Below are positions 23,118 through 31,046 of a stretch of 35,699 bases of DNA, one piece after another. Below the pieces are notes generated by a model. That model was not told the DNA's origin, did not search any database, and was given only the letters and a program-made list of their open reading frames with translations. The stretch is from the NCBI RefSeq assembly GCF_004348545.1, contig NZ_SMKL01000063.1:1-35699 (forward strand), written 5' to 3'. Origin of the DNA: Jiangella ureilytica (GTDB taxonomy: Bacteria > Actinomycetota > Actinomycetes > Jiangellales > Jiangellaceae). The translations under genes were made by a program, and so were the position numbers. How positions within the stretch are numbered: the stretch's first letter is position 1; every line of letters begins with the position of its first letter.

Positions 23118-25016
23118 GTGACCCGACCGACGGTCTGGCCCGCACCACACGCTCGCCTCGCGCAACGCCCCCTCCCCGCTGGAGCCGTCACCGTCACCGG
23201 CGGTCCATGGCAGTACCGGCGGCGGACGAACGCCCGGGTGAGCCTGGCGCACGGGCTGGAGCAGCTCCGCCGGTCCGGCACCATCGCCAACTTCGCCCGG
23301 CTCGGTGCCGGGGGGAGCGGCGACGGCGGGCGGCACGGTCACCTCGACGCGTTCGACCCGGACACCAAGAACTTCGTCGACTCCGACGTCTACAAGTGGC
23401 TCGAGGCGGTCGCCTGGGCGAGGGTCGCCGAGCAGGTCCCCGCCGACGTGCTCGAGGCCGCCGACGAGATCGTCGAGCTGGTCGGCGGGGCGCAGGCGCC
23501 CGACGGCTACCTCAACACGTGGTTCCAGACCCTCGACCCGTCCGAACGCTTCAGCGACCTGCGGTACGGCCACGAGCTCTACTGTCTCGGCCATCTGATC
23601 CAGGCCGGCCTGGCCTGGCAGCGCGTGCGGGGCGACGACCGGTTGCTGAAGACCGGACGGCGGTTCGCCGACCTCGTCGTGGAGCGCTTCGGCGACTCCG
23701 ATGTGGTCTGCGGCCATCCGTGCGTCGAGATGGCGCTCATGGAGCTGACCCGCGAGACCGGTGAGCCGCAGTACGCCCGGCTGGCTGCCGCGATGATCGA
23801 CCGCCGGGGACGGGGCACGCTCGGCGCCGGGCGATTCGGGTCGGCCTATTACCAGGACGAGCGGCCGTACCGGGAGATGCGCACACTCGACGGACACGCC
23901 GTCCGGGCGCTCTACCTGGCGGCCGGCGCCACCGACGTCGCCACCGACAACGGGGATGGGGACCTGCTCGCCGCCGCCTGGCGGCAGTGGGAGGCGGTGC
24001 GCCGGTCGCGCGTGTACCTCACGGGCGGCCTGGGCTCTCGCCATCTCGGCGAGTCCTTCGGCGCCGACTACGAGCTGCCGCCCGACGCCGCCTACTGCGA
24101 GACATGCGCGGCCATCGGCCTGGTCATGTGGTCCTGGCGGCTGCAACTGACGCGTACCGACGGCGCGATCGGCGACCTGATCGAGCGCGCGGTGCACAAC
24201 GGACTGCTGTCCGGCGTCGCTCTCGGCGGCCGCTCGTTCCACTACACGAACCCGCTCGACGTGCACGATGCCCACCCGCGACAAGAGTGGTTCGAGATCG
24301 CCTGCTGCCCGCCGAACGTCATGCGGGCCATCGCGACCCTCGATCAGCTGGTCGCCACCGAAACGGACGACGGAGTCCAGCTGCACCAGTACGTGCCCGC
24401 GCGCATCGACGCCGGCCGCGGCCGGGTCCTGACGGTCGAGACCGGCTACCCGGCCGATGGCACGATCACCGTGCGCGTGCTGGCGGCGCCGGTGCAGCCG
24501 TGGGGGATGGCCGTGCGGGTCCCGGCGTGGTCGGCGCAACGGTTCGCGGTCGCGGTGAACGGCGCTCCGGCTCCGGCGGACGTCGCGGACGGGTACGCGA
24601 AGGTGCGGCGGGTGTGGCGGGAGGGAGACGCGATGACACTCACCCTCGACCTGGCCGTGCGGACCGTTCGCGCCGATCCGCGGATCAGCGCGGCGCGCGG
24701 CACCGTGGCCGTCGAGCGCGGCCCGATCGTCTACGCACTCGACGCGGCGGTCGCTGGTGGCGGCGACCCGGCCTTCGTACGGCTACAGGAGGACCTCGAC
24801 GCTCAGCCGGTGCCGTCCGCCGTGCCGGGATTGGTGGACCTCGACGTCGCCGTCCTACGCGAGCGGTTGCGGGACGCCGGCTGGCCGTACCTCGACACGG
24901 CCGATCCCGTCGCCGGGGTTGCCGCCCGAGTTCGGCTGGTCCCGTTCGCGCATGCCGGCAACGCCGGAGCGGGCCCCTTGCGCACCTGGCTCGGCGCCAC
25001 TCCTGCGGGTGGCTGA
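23118..25016 (+). CDS. GH127 beta-L-arabinofuranosidase, second copy
   Basis: A 632-residue GH127 enzyme with the full HypBA1-type active site: the acid/base Glu in GGLGSRHLGESFG (E312), zinc ligands in YCETCAA (E328, C330), and the Cys pair in ACCPPN (C396, C397). Other conserved blocks are FVDSDVYKWLEAV, FSDLRYGHELYCLGHLIQAG and the C-terminal RLVPFAHAGNAGAGPLRTWL. There is no signal peptide. GTG at 23118 follows CGAGGAG. It ends the plus-strand operon behind the importer. It differs enough from the minus-strand GH127 (no Ala-rich N-terminus, different loops) that recent duplication is unlikely. Expected to release beta-linked L-arabinofuranose in the cytosol. Confidence 0.93.
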   Translation: MTRPTVWPAPHARLAQRPLPAGAVTVTGGPWQYRRRTNARVSLAHGLEQLRRSGTIANFARLGAGGSGDGGRHGHLDAFDPDTKNFVDSDVYKWLEAVAWARVAEQVPADVLEAADEIVELVGGAQAPDGYLNTWFQTLDPSERFSDLRYGHELYCLGHLIQAGLAWQRVRGDDRLLKTGRRFADLVVERFGDSDVVCGHPCVEMALMELTRETGEPQYARLAAAMIDRRGRGTLGAGRFGSAYYQDERPYREMRTLDGHAVRALYLAAGATDVATDNGDGDLLAAAWRQWEAVRRSRVYLTGGLGSRHLGESFGADYELPPDAAYCETCAAIGLVMWSWRLQLTRTDGAIGDLIERAVHNGLLSGVALGGRSFHYTNPLDVHDAHPRQEWFEIACCPPNVMRAIATLDQLVATETDDGVQLHQYVPARIDAGRGRVLTVETGYPADGTITVRVLAAPVQPWGMAVRVPAWSAQRFAVAVNGAPAPADVADGYAKVRRVWREGDAMTLTLDLAVRTVRADPRISAARGTVAVERGPIVYALDAAVAGGGDPAFVRLQEDLDAQPVPSAVPGLVDLDVAVLRERLRDAGWPYLDTADPVAGVAARVRLVPFAHAGNAGAGPLRTWLGATPAGG

Positions 25017-25242
25017 ACGCCCAGGTCTCGAGGCGTTCGGTAGCCGCTGCTCTATCACCGGGTGGTCATGTGCTTCGCCACCGCCTCGCTCCGGACCAGC
25101 GTCAGCACCGGGCGCGGGGGATGAGGTGGACGAGGCGAGGAGCCGGCTGCTCTCGAACGCAAGATCAAGCGTGCACCCGCCGACCAGCAGGGGCAATGGG
25201 ACACGACGCCGCGCCCCCGGAGATGCGGGATCCCGCTCGCGC

Positions 25243-25273
25243 TTGACCTTGACACGGTGACAAGGTCTTCACT
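25243..25273 (+). promoter_or_regulatory. MerR-type promoter with 19-bp spacer
   Basis: TTGACC (25243-25248) and TTCACT (25268-25273) are separated by exactly 19 bases, the overlong spacing that MerR-family activators correct by twisting DNA. The spacer and -35 hold a 23-bp near-perfect palindrome (25245-25267) with arms GACCTTG and CAAGGTC. Transcription would start at about 25280, directly before the ribosome-binding site GAGGAGG of the HEAT gene. A MerR gene is second in the operon, so autoregulation is expected. Geometry is seen directly; activation is inferred. Confidence 0.85.
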
Positions 25274-25295
25274 GGGGTGAGAGGAGGTGGTCGTG

Positions 25296-25967
25296 ATGGC
25301 CCTGACGCAGGAGAACACGAACGAGAGCGGACTGCTCGAGGCCCTCGGGCATGCCCGGTCGTCGGTGCGGCTGAGGGCGGCGATGGCGGCGGGCACGCGG
25401 CCGGACCCTCGGTACGTCGAGAAGCTGATCGAGCGCTGCGCGGTCGAGCCGGACTTCTTCGTGCGCGACATGCTCACCTGGGCGCTCACCCGGCAGCCGC
25501 CGTCCGTCACTGTGCCCCGGCTGGTCGACGAGCTGGGGTCGGGCCGGGCCCAGGCACGGAGTCAAGCGTTGCACACGCTGTCCAAGATCGGCGACGGGGG
25601 AGCGTGGCCGGCGATCTCGCGGTCGCTCCTGATCGACCCCGACGATGAGGTGGCCCGGAGCGCGTGGCGGGCGGCCGTCGTGCTCGTGCCCGACGGTGAG
25701 AAGGGCGAGTTGGCCGCGGCGCTGGCGACGCAGCTCGGGCGGGGCGACCGCGACACGCAGCTGAGCCTGAGCCGGGCGCTGATCGCGCTCGGCGACGTGG
25801 TCGAGCCGGTCCTGGCGACGGCGACGGCGAGCGGACAGCCCCGGGTGCGCACGCACGCGATCGCCACCGAGCGGCTGCGGCGCGACCCGGACACCGGCTT
25901 CGAGGCCGCGATCGAGGAGGCCAAGCGCATCGTCGCGCTGGGTCCGCAGGAGGAGGGCGCTGCGTAG
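25296..25967 (+). CDS. HEAT-repeat protein of unknown function
   Basis: A 223-residue all-helical protein with HEAT/armadillo-type repeats, about five to six units of 30 residues (for example SVRLRAAMAAGTRPDP, FVRDMLTWALTRQPP, QARSQALHTLSKIGDGG, VARSAWRAAVVLVPDG, DTQLSLSRALIALGD). HEAT repeats form curved superhelices that bind proteins or nucleic acids; no catalytic motif is visible. No signal peptide or membrane helix. The ATG at 25296 is chosen because GAGGAGG stands 8 bases upstream. It is the first gene behind the MerR-type promoter and its stop shares one base with the start of the MerR-HEAT gene (TAGTG), so the two proteins are made together and may interact. Function not known. Confidence 0.85.
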   Translation: MALTQENTNESGLLEALGHARSSVRLRAAMAAGTRPDPRYVEKLIERCAVEPDFFVRDMLTWALTRQPPSVTVPRLVDELGSGRAQARSQALHTLSKIGDGGAWPAISRSLLIDPDDEVARSAWRAAVVLVPDGEKGELAAALATQLGRGDRDTQLSLSRALIALGDVVEPVLATATASGQPRVRTHAIATERLRRDPDTGFEAAIEEAKRIVALGPQEEGAA

Positions 25968-27028
25968 TGCTCATCGGTGAGGTCGCCCGCAGGTCCGGGG
26001 TCAGCGCGCGCATGCTCCGGCACTACGACGCGCTGGGCCTGGTGCGGCCGACGGGGCGTACGGTGGGCGGGTACCGCGAGTACACCGGCGAGGACATCCG
26101 CCGGATCCTCCACGTCGAGAGCCTGCGCTCGCTCGGCCTGTCGCTGCGCGACGTCGGGCGGGCGCTGGACGATCCCGGCTTCGACCCCGCCGGCCTCATC
26201 GACGACCTGATCGGCCGGACGCGGGAGCGCATCACGCGCGAGAAGGAGCTGCTCGCGCGCCTGCGCCTCATCGACGCCGCGGAGCCGGCCGACTGGGAGG
26301 AGGCGCTCGGGATCGTCGCGCTGCTGCAGGCGCTCGGCTCCGACAGCCCGAAGGTCCGCCAGCGCGCCGCGCTCTCGTCGATCGGCGACGCGCCCGTGGA
26401 ACTGCTGGTCGAGGCGGCGCTCATGGAGCCGGACCTCAACGTCGCGGGCGCCCTGCAGTGGGCGTTGAGGCGGTCCGACGGCGATGCGCTCGCCGTGCTG
26501 GCGGCCGCACTCCGGCCCGGCGACGGCGGCGGCGGCGACGACGACGACGGTGGTGGCGGCGGCGGCGCAGGCGTGCGCAAGCGGGCCGTCGCGTTGATCG
26601 CGCAGGTGCCGGGCGATGACGCGACGGACCTGCTCAGGGGTGCCCTGAACGACCCGGACGTCGGCGTCCGCCGGGCCGCGGCGCTGGCGCTCGGGGAGCG
26701 CGGCGACGCGGCCGCCGTCCCGACGCTGATCGACATGGTCGTCGACGGGGTCAACGACGTCGACGCCGGGGACGCGCTGAGCAGGTTGGCGCGGGAGCGC
26801 GACCTCGCGGACCGGATCGTCGCCGAGCTGGTCGCCCAGCTCGGCGACGACGGCGCCGGGACGCCCGTGCGGACCCGGATCGCGCAGGCGCTGGCGGATC
26901 TGCCGGGCGCCGCGGCGACCCGTGCGCTCACCGAGCTGGCCGGCAGCGATGAGCCGTCGATCGCGCTGACCGCCGCCTACGTGCTGCAGCGGCGCGAGGC
27001 GCGAGACGGCCCTCAACCCACGAGTTAG
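25967..27028 (+). CDS. MerR family regulator fused to HEAT repeats
   Basis: A 353-residue protein. Residues 1-70 are a MerR winged helix (LIGEVARRSGVSARMLRHYDALGLVRPTGRTVGGYREYT, then DIRRILHVESLRSLGLSLRDVGRAL). A dimerisation coiled coil follows at about 75-105. The rest is HEAT repeats (SPKVRQRAALSSIGD, LNVAGALQWALRRSD, VGVRRAAALALGERGD, EPSIALTAAYVLQRRE), interrupted at residues 185-202 by a Gly/Asp linker encoded by a GC-rich simple repeat. In typical MerR proteins the effector site follows the coiled coil; here HEAT repeats take its place, so the signal may be a protein, perhaps the partner HEAT protein. GTG start overlaps the upstream stop by one base. The 19-bp-spaced promoter upstream is the likely target. 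Confidence 0.85.
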   Translation: MLIGEVARRSGVSARMLRHYDALGLVRPTGRTVGGYREYTGEDIRRILHVESLRSLGLSLRDVGRALDDPGFDPAGLIDDLIGRTRERITREKELLARLRLIDAAEPADWEEALGIVALLQALGSDSPKVRQRAALSSIGDAPVELLVEAALMEPDLNVAGALQWALRRSDGDALAVLAAALRPGDGGGGDDDDGGGGGGAGVRKRAVALIAQVPGDDATDLLRGALNDPDVGVRRAAALALGERGDAAAVPTLIDMVVDGVNDVDAGDALSRLARERDLADRIVAELVAQLGDDGAGTPVRTRIAQALADLPGAAATRALTELAGSDEPSIALTAAYVLQRREARDGPQPTS

Positions 27029-27305
27029 GGGTCGTTCCGGCCACGCGGAAGCAACGATTCGCACACGGATGGGAATAGTCCGGCGGTCGAACCGCTTGAT
27101 TATGGGTAGTATCTCAACTGCCCTGTAGGGGACCCGCCGAGCGGGAATCACCTCACTGTCAGTGCCGCAGGGTAGAAATCTGGTCAGGGGTACGTGAACC
27201 AGGCGCAGTGCGTCCGGCGATCACGCGACCGAGCCGCCGCAGCGAAGAGCGGCCACCCCGACAGCCACGAGCACGTGTGCGTGGCACTCCGAAGGAGGAG
27301 AACGA
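27029..27305. other. Intergenic region before helicase
   Basis: No gene was found in these 277 bases. A TAGTAT at 27107-27112 within TATGGGTAGTATCTC is a fair -10 box for the helicase gene, without a convincing -35. The last bases carry AAGGAGGAG, the ribosome-binding site that fixes the TTG start of the helicase. The segment is slightly less GC-rich than its surroundings around 27090-27120. Confidence 0.45.
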
Positions 27306-29522
27306 TTGGCGAGAGACGCCAGGCGCCGGCCCAGCGCCAGTAGAACGGCCACGCGGACGAGAAGTCGCGCGCGGAGCCAGGACACCGAGGACATCATGTC
27401 CGTGCTCGCGCGTGCGGTACGCGAGGTCGAGTCCGCCGTCGAGCGCGGGTCGTCGACTCCCTCGATCCGCACGAAGTTCCAGGTCATCGCCCTGCTGGCG
27501 CGCGAGGAGCGGGCTCAGGTCAAGGGCGACACCAAGCGCAGCGAGGCCTACCGCGCCGAGCAGCTGAAGCGCCTCGACGGCATCGCCACCATCCTGGCGA
27601 AGGTCGCCGTCCGCGAGGCCCCGCTGCTCGAGCTGCTCGACGAGAACGCGGTCGTCACCGACGCCGCCCGGGCGCTGCGGCGCGACATGCTGATCGCGGC
27701 CGGGCGGGAACCGGGCGAGGACTCCTTCGGCGTCTCCGCCTCCGGCCCGGCCACGCAGACCGCGCAGACCCAGGCCACGACGGCGCCGAAGCGGCAGGTC
27801 GTCCCGCAGGCGGTCGTGGCCCGGCAGCTGGCCAACCCGTTCCTGGCGCCCGACTACGAAGCCTTCTCTGCCGTCGCGCCGCGCCCGGAGGCGCAGCGGC
27901 CGCGCCGGCTCGTGAACTGGGAGCTGATCGAGCCCCTGCTCAACTCGTTCGAGACCGCAGCCGACGGCAAGGCGGCCTCCATGACGCTGCCGCCGGCGAC
28001 CGACATCCGCGTTCCCGACGGCCGCGAGCTCATGCTGCACCAGGCCCAGCTGGTCGAGGCCGCCGAAGAGGGCCACCGGACCTTCCTGCTCGCCGACGAG
28101 CCGGGGCTGGGCAAGACCGCCCAGGCGCTGCTCGCGGCGCAGGCCGCCAACGCCTACCCGCTGCTGGTCGTGGTGCCCAACGTCGTCAAGACGAACTGGG
28201 CGCGCGAGGCCGCGCTGTGGACGCCCCAGCACCCGGCGACGGTCATCCACGGCGATGGCGACACCATCGACGGGTTCGCCGACATCATCGTCGTCAACTA
28301 CGAGGTGCTCGACCGGCACGTCGGCTGGCTCGGCGACCTCGGCTTCCGCGGCATGGTCGTCGACGAGGCGCACTTCATCAAGAACAAGAAGTCGCAGCGC
28401 TCGCAGCACGTCCTGCAGCTCGCCGAGCAGATCCGCACCCGCACCGTGCGCCCGCTGCTCATGGCGCTCACGGGCACGCCGCTGATCAACGACATCGACG
28501 ACTTCCGGGCCATCTGGCAGTTCCTCGGCTGGATCGACGAGAAGAAGCCGCGCGCCGAGCTCATGCAGGCGCTCGAAGAGACCGGCCTGACCCCGGCCGA
28601 CCACGGCTTCGCCACCGCCGCCCGGGCCAGCGTCATCGACCTCGGCATCGTCCGGCGCCGCAAGGTCGACGTCGCCGCCGACATCCCGGCCCGCCGGGTC
28701 GCCGACCTCCCCGTCGAGCTCGACGACGCCGCCGGCCGATCCATCCGCAAGGCCGAGCGCGAGCTCGCCGAGCGCCTCGTCGCTCGCTACCACGCCGCGC
28801 TCGAGGCACGCGCCGAGGCCCGCGCCGCCGGCACCGTCGACGTCGTCACGCCCGCCGCCACCGACGGCATCGATCACGACCTCGTCCGCCGCGTGGCCGC
28901 CGCCGAGCTGACCGACAAGTCGACGAAGACCGGCGAGAACGTGTTCCGCATGATCCGCCGCATCGGCCAGGCCAAGGCCGGGCTGGCCGCCGACTACGCC
29001 GCGCAGCTCGCCCGCAACGTCGGCAAGGTCGTCTTCTTCGCCAAGCACATCGACGTCATGGACGCGGCCGAGGCGATCTTCGCCGAGCGCGGCCTGCGGT
29101 ACTCGTCCATCCGCGGCGAGCAGACCACGAGGACGCGGCAGAAGAACATCGACGCGTTCGTCAACGACCCCGAGGTCGCCATCGCGGTCTGCTCGCTCAC
29201 GGCGGCCGGCGTGGGCATCAACCTGCAGGTCGCCTCGAACCTCGTGCTCGCCGAGCTGTCCTGGTCCGACGCCGAGCAGACGCAGGCCATCGACCGCGTG
29301 CACCGCATCGGCCAGGCCGAGCCCGTCACCGCCTGGCGCATCATCGCCGCGCAGACCATCGACACCCGGATCGCCGAGCTCATCGACAGCAAGGCCGGAC
29401 TCGCGGCCCGGGCGCTCGACGGCTCCGACGACGAGGTGTCGTCGGCCGCCGACGTGCAGCTCGAGGCGCTGGTGGCGCTGCTGACGGACGCCCTGGCGGC
29501 GCAGGCCCGCATTCAGGTGTAG
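27306..29522 (+). CDS. SNF2-type DEAD/DEAH-box helicase
   Basis: A 738-residue superfamily 2 ATPase of the SNF2/SMARCAL1-like group. A very basic N-terminus (ARDARRRPSASRTATRTRSR) and a helical region (31-135) precede an Ala/Thr/Gln linker. The ATPase core has Walker A DEPGLGKTAQ (264-273), VVVPNVVKTNW (motif Ia), the DEAH box (353-356), and LTGTPLIND (motif III). The second RecA domain shows RGEQTTRTRQKNIDAF, SLTAAGVGINLQ (motif V) and QAIDRVHRIGQ (motif VI). Such enzymes translocate on double-stranded DNA to remodel forks or DNA-bound proteins. The TTG at 27306 is preceded by GGAGGAG at proper distance; ATG at 27396 is the alternative. Its 3' end overlaps the converging VOC gene by ten bases. 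Stand-alone, no nuclease or methylase nearby. Confidence 0.9.
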   Translation: MARDARRRPSASRTATRTRSRARSQDTEDIMSVLARAVREVESAVERGSSTPSIRTKFQVIALLAREERAQVKGDTKRSEAYRAEQLKRLDGIATILAKVAVREAPLLELLDENAVVTDAARALRRDMLIAAGREPGEDSFGVSASGPATQTAQTQATTAPKRQVVPQAVVARQLANPFLAPDYEAFSAVAPRPEAQRPRRLVNWELIEPLLNSFETAADGKAASMTLPPATDIRVPDGRELMLHQAQLVEAAEEGHRTFLLADEPGLGKTAQALLAAQAANAYPLLVVVPNVVKTNWAREAALWTPQHPATVIHGDGDTIDGFADIIVVNYEVLDRHVGWLGDLGFRGMVVDEAHFIKNKKSQRSQHVLQLAEQIRTRTVRPLLMALTGTPLINDIDDFRAIWQFLGWIDEKKPRAELMQALEETGLTPADHGFATAARASVIDLGIVRRRKVDVAADIPARRVADLPVELDDAAGRSIRKAERELAERLVARYHAALEARAEARAAGTVDVVTPAATDGIDHDLVRRVAAAELTDKSTKTGENVFRMIRRIGQAKAGLAADYAAQLARNVGKVVFFAKHIDVMDAAEAIFAERGLRYSSIRGEQTTRTRQKNIDAFVNDPEVAIAVCSLTAAGVGINLQVASNLVLAELSWSDAEQTQAIDRVHRIGQAEPVTAWRIIAAQTIDTRIAELIDSKAGLAARALDGSDDEVSSAADVQLEALVALLTDALAAQARIQV

Positions 29523-29914
29523 GCGTCGGCGTACGAATCGTCGGGCGGGATGTTCGTGATGACGTCGACGAGGACGCCGTCCGGACCCGCGACGATGAAG
29601 TGCCGCTGCCCGAAGGCCTCGGACCGGATCGGCAGCAGCGCCGCCAGGGGTCCCTCGACGACCAGCCGCCGCCACTCGTCGTCGACGTCGTCGACCTCGA
29701 GGTTGACGAGGACGCCGCCCGCCACCCGGCCGTGACCGGCCGGAATGGTCCGATGGCGGTGGTCGAGTACGGCCAGCTCCCACGCCTCGCGGCGCAGGCT
29801 GACGTACCAGTCGCTGACGAACGTGACCTCGAAGCCGAAGTGCTCGGTCCAGAAGGCGGTCTGGCTCGGCACGTCGTCGGTCATGAGCACCGGATAGATG
29901 CTGGACACGGTCAT
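29513..29914 (-). CDS. VOC superfamily (glyoxalase-like) protein
   Basis: A 133-residue vicinal-oxygen-chelate fold protein with two beta-alpha-beta-beta-beta halves: IYPVLMTDDVPSQTAFWTEHFGFEVTFVSDWYVSLRR and VNLEVDDVDDEWRRLVVEGP to FIVAGPDGVLVDVITNIPP. This is the pattern of glyoxalase/bleomycin-resistance/dioxygenase relatives. The substrate is unknown; the usual acidic metal ligands cannot be assigned with confidence. ATG at 29914 is chosen for the GAGGAGGG 6-7 bases upstream; an upstream extension lacks family similarity. It converges on the helicase with a ten-base overlap. It may follow the membrane-protein gene on the same strand (44 bases apart). Confidence 0.85.
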   Translation of the reverse strand: MTVSSIYPVLMTDDVPSQTAFWTEHFGFEVTFVSDWYVSLRREAWELAVLDHRHRTIPAGHGRVAGGVLVNLEVDDVDDEWRRLVVEGPLAALLPIRSEAFGQRHFIVAGPDGVLVDVITNIPPDDSYADAYT

Positions 29915-29958
29915 GATGACCCTCCTCGTTGTCGAATCGTCCTCGATGGGGGACGGGG

Positions 29959-30372
29959 TCAGCCGCGGTTGCGCAGCGACCCGGCCTGCAGGACCGCCAG
30001 GCCGCCGACGACCATCGCCTGCAGCACCGCCCAGCCGCGGCCGGCGGCGGTGAGGTCGGCGGCGCCCAGAGCGAAGCCCAGCGAGGCGGCGACCCAGACC
30101 ACGTTCAGCGCTACCAGCGCCCACCCCGCCGCGGCGCCCGCCGTCCGGCGCAGCGCGTACAGGCCGACCAGAACGCCGAAGGCGAGCAGGCCGGCCCCGA
30201 TCGAGCGCAGCAGCCCGGCGCCGGCACCCAGCACGCCGTCCAGCAGGCCCGCCAGAGCGAGATAGCCGACGCCGTTCGCACAGGTCACCGCCGCGTCGGC
30301 GCCGAACCAGAGCCGGCGCCGGTCCACACCGGCCGCCAGCGGCCGCCGTCCGGCCAGCGTCCCGGCCGCCAT
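29959..30372 (-). CDS. Small integral membrane protein
   Basis: A 137-residue protein with four predicted membrane helices (about VTCANGVGYLALAGLLDGVLG, IGAGLLAFGVLVGLYAL, AAAGWALVALNVVWVAASLGFAL, GWAVLQAMVVGGLAVLQAG). A basic N-terminus RRPLAAGVDRRRLW suggests it faces the cytosol. I do not recognise an enzymatic motif. Its ATG overlaps the stop of the SnoaL-like gene (TGATG), so both are co-translated and likely serve one function under the divergent MmyB-type regulator. Confidence 0.75.
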   Translation of the reverse strand: MAAGTLAGRRPLAAGVDRRRLWFGADAAVTCANGVGYLALAGLLDGVLGAGAGLLRSIGAGLLAFGVLVGLYALRRTAGAAAGWALVALNVVWVAASLGFALGAADLTAAGRGWAVLQAMVVGGLAVLQAGSLRNRG

Positions 30373-30860
30373 CACGCGGCCCCGTCCGTGACGGCGCCGT
30401 CCGTGGCAGCGGACCCGCCCGTGACGGCGGCTCCCCCGGCCGGCCCGGCTGCCCCGGCGATCGCCGGCAGCGGCGTGAGGTCGCCGAAGAACCCGGTGAT
30501 CCGCTCGATCCGGCCGTCGGCGGCCAGCGTGGCGTGGTCGGTGCCGGTCAGGACGGCGGCACCGTCGGCGTCCCGCAGCTCCCAGCCGGCCCGGAACGCG
30601 TCGTGGTGCACGTCGACGGCGGTGGTGCGGACGAACCGGGTGCCGGGGTAGTGCGCCTGCAGGGTCCGCATGAGCGCGTCGATGCCGTCGTGGCCGTGCC
30701 CGTCGAGCGGCGGGTCGACGACGGCGCCGGTCGCGGTGAAGCACCGCTCGATCAGGGCGCGGCGGCGGCCGTCGTCGGGCTCGGTCCAGGCGGCCAGGTA
30801 CGCGTCGACCGTCGCCTCGACGGACGGCGCCTCGGGCGCCGCGGAGATCGTGGTGGTCAT
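30372..30860 (-). CDS. SnoaL/NTF2-like protein
   Basis: A 162-residue protein with an NTF2-like fold (VEATVDAYLAAWTEPDDGRRRALIERCFTATGAVVDPPLDGHGHDGIDALMRTLQ, then AGWELRDADGAAVLTGTDHATLAADGRIERITGFFGDLTPLP), the pattern of SnoaL-like polyketide-cyclase relatives and small ligand-binding proteins. The last 30 residues are a low-complexity Gly/Ala/Thr tail that looks like an unstructured extension. ATG at 30860 has GGAAGGA 8 bases upstream. It is divergent from the MmyB-type regulator and first of a pair with the membrane protein. In many actinobacteria such regulators flank the small gene they control, which fits. Substrate unknown. Confidence 0.8.
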   Translation of the reverse strand: MTTTISAAPEAPSVEATVDAYLAAWTEPDDGRRRALIERCFTATGAVVDPPLDGHGHDGIDALMRTLQAHYPGTRFVRTTAVDVHHDAFRAGWELRDADGAAVLTGTDHATLAADGRIERITGFFGDLTPLPAIAGAAGPAGGAAVTGGSAATDGAVTDGAA

Positions 30861-30954
30861 GCCGGTGTCCTTCCGTCGTGCCGCCGGATCGCCCGGCGGC
30901 TGGTGGACACCACTCTGGGCGGACCGGGCGGCGGCAACCACACTCCGGTCCGGC

Positions 30955-30971
30955 TATCCCTGACAGGGGTA
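30955..30971. promoter_or_regulatory. Palindromic operator between divergent genes
   Basis: TATCCCTGACAGGGGTA (30955-30971) is an imperfect palindrome (arms TATCCCT and AGGGGTA). It lies in the 186-base gap between the divergent SnoaL-like gene and the MmyB-type regulator. Sites of the form CCCTGNCAGGG are plausible targets for regulators of this family. Binding is inferred from position and symmetry. Confidence 0.6.
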
Positions 30972-31046
30972 GGCAGGCGCCGCCGGCGGGCGCCGCCGGG
31001 CGGCTAGGCTCGGCGGCACGGGCCGGCGAGGACGAGGGGAGGCGCC

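Noticed and set aside
25017-25242. Search for a terminator or small gene after the plus-strand sugar operon
   Set aside because: No convincing stem-loop or coding frame was found before the MerR-type promoter.
27029-27305. Possible RNA gene or riboswitch before the helicase
   Set aside because: Only short stems of five base pairs are visible and no conserved motif of a known RNA class was recognised.
27159-29783. Long minus-strand open frame opposite the helicase
   Set aside because: Composition is Gly/Arg/Asp/Val-rich as expected for the complement of high-GC codons; the plus strand encodes a full SNF2 helicase with all motifs.
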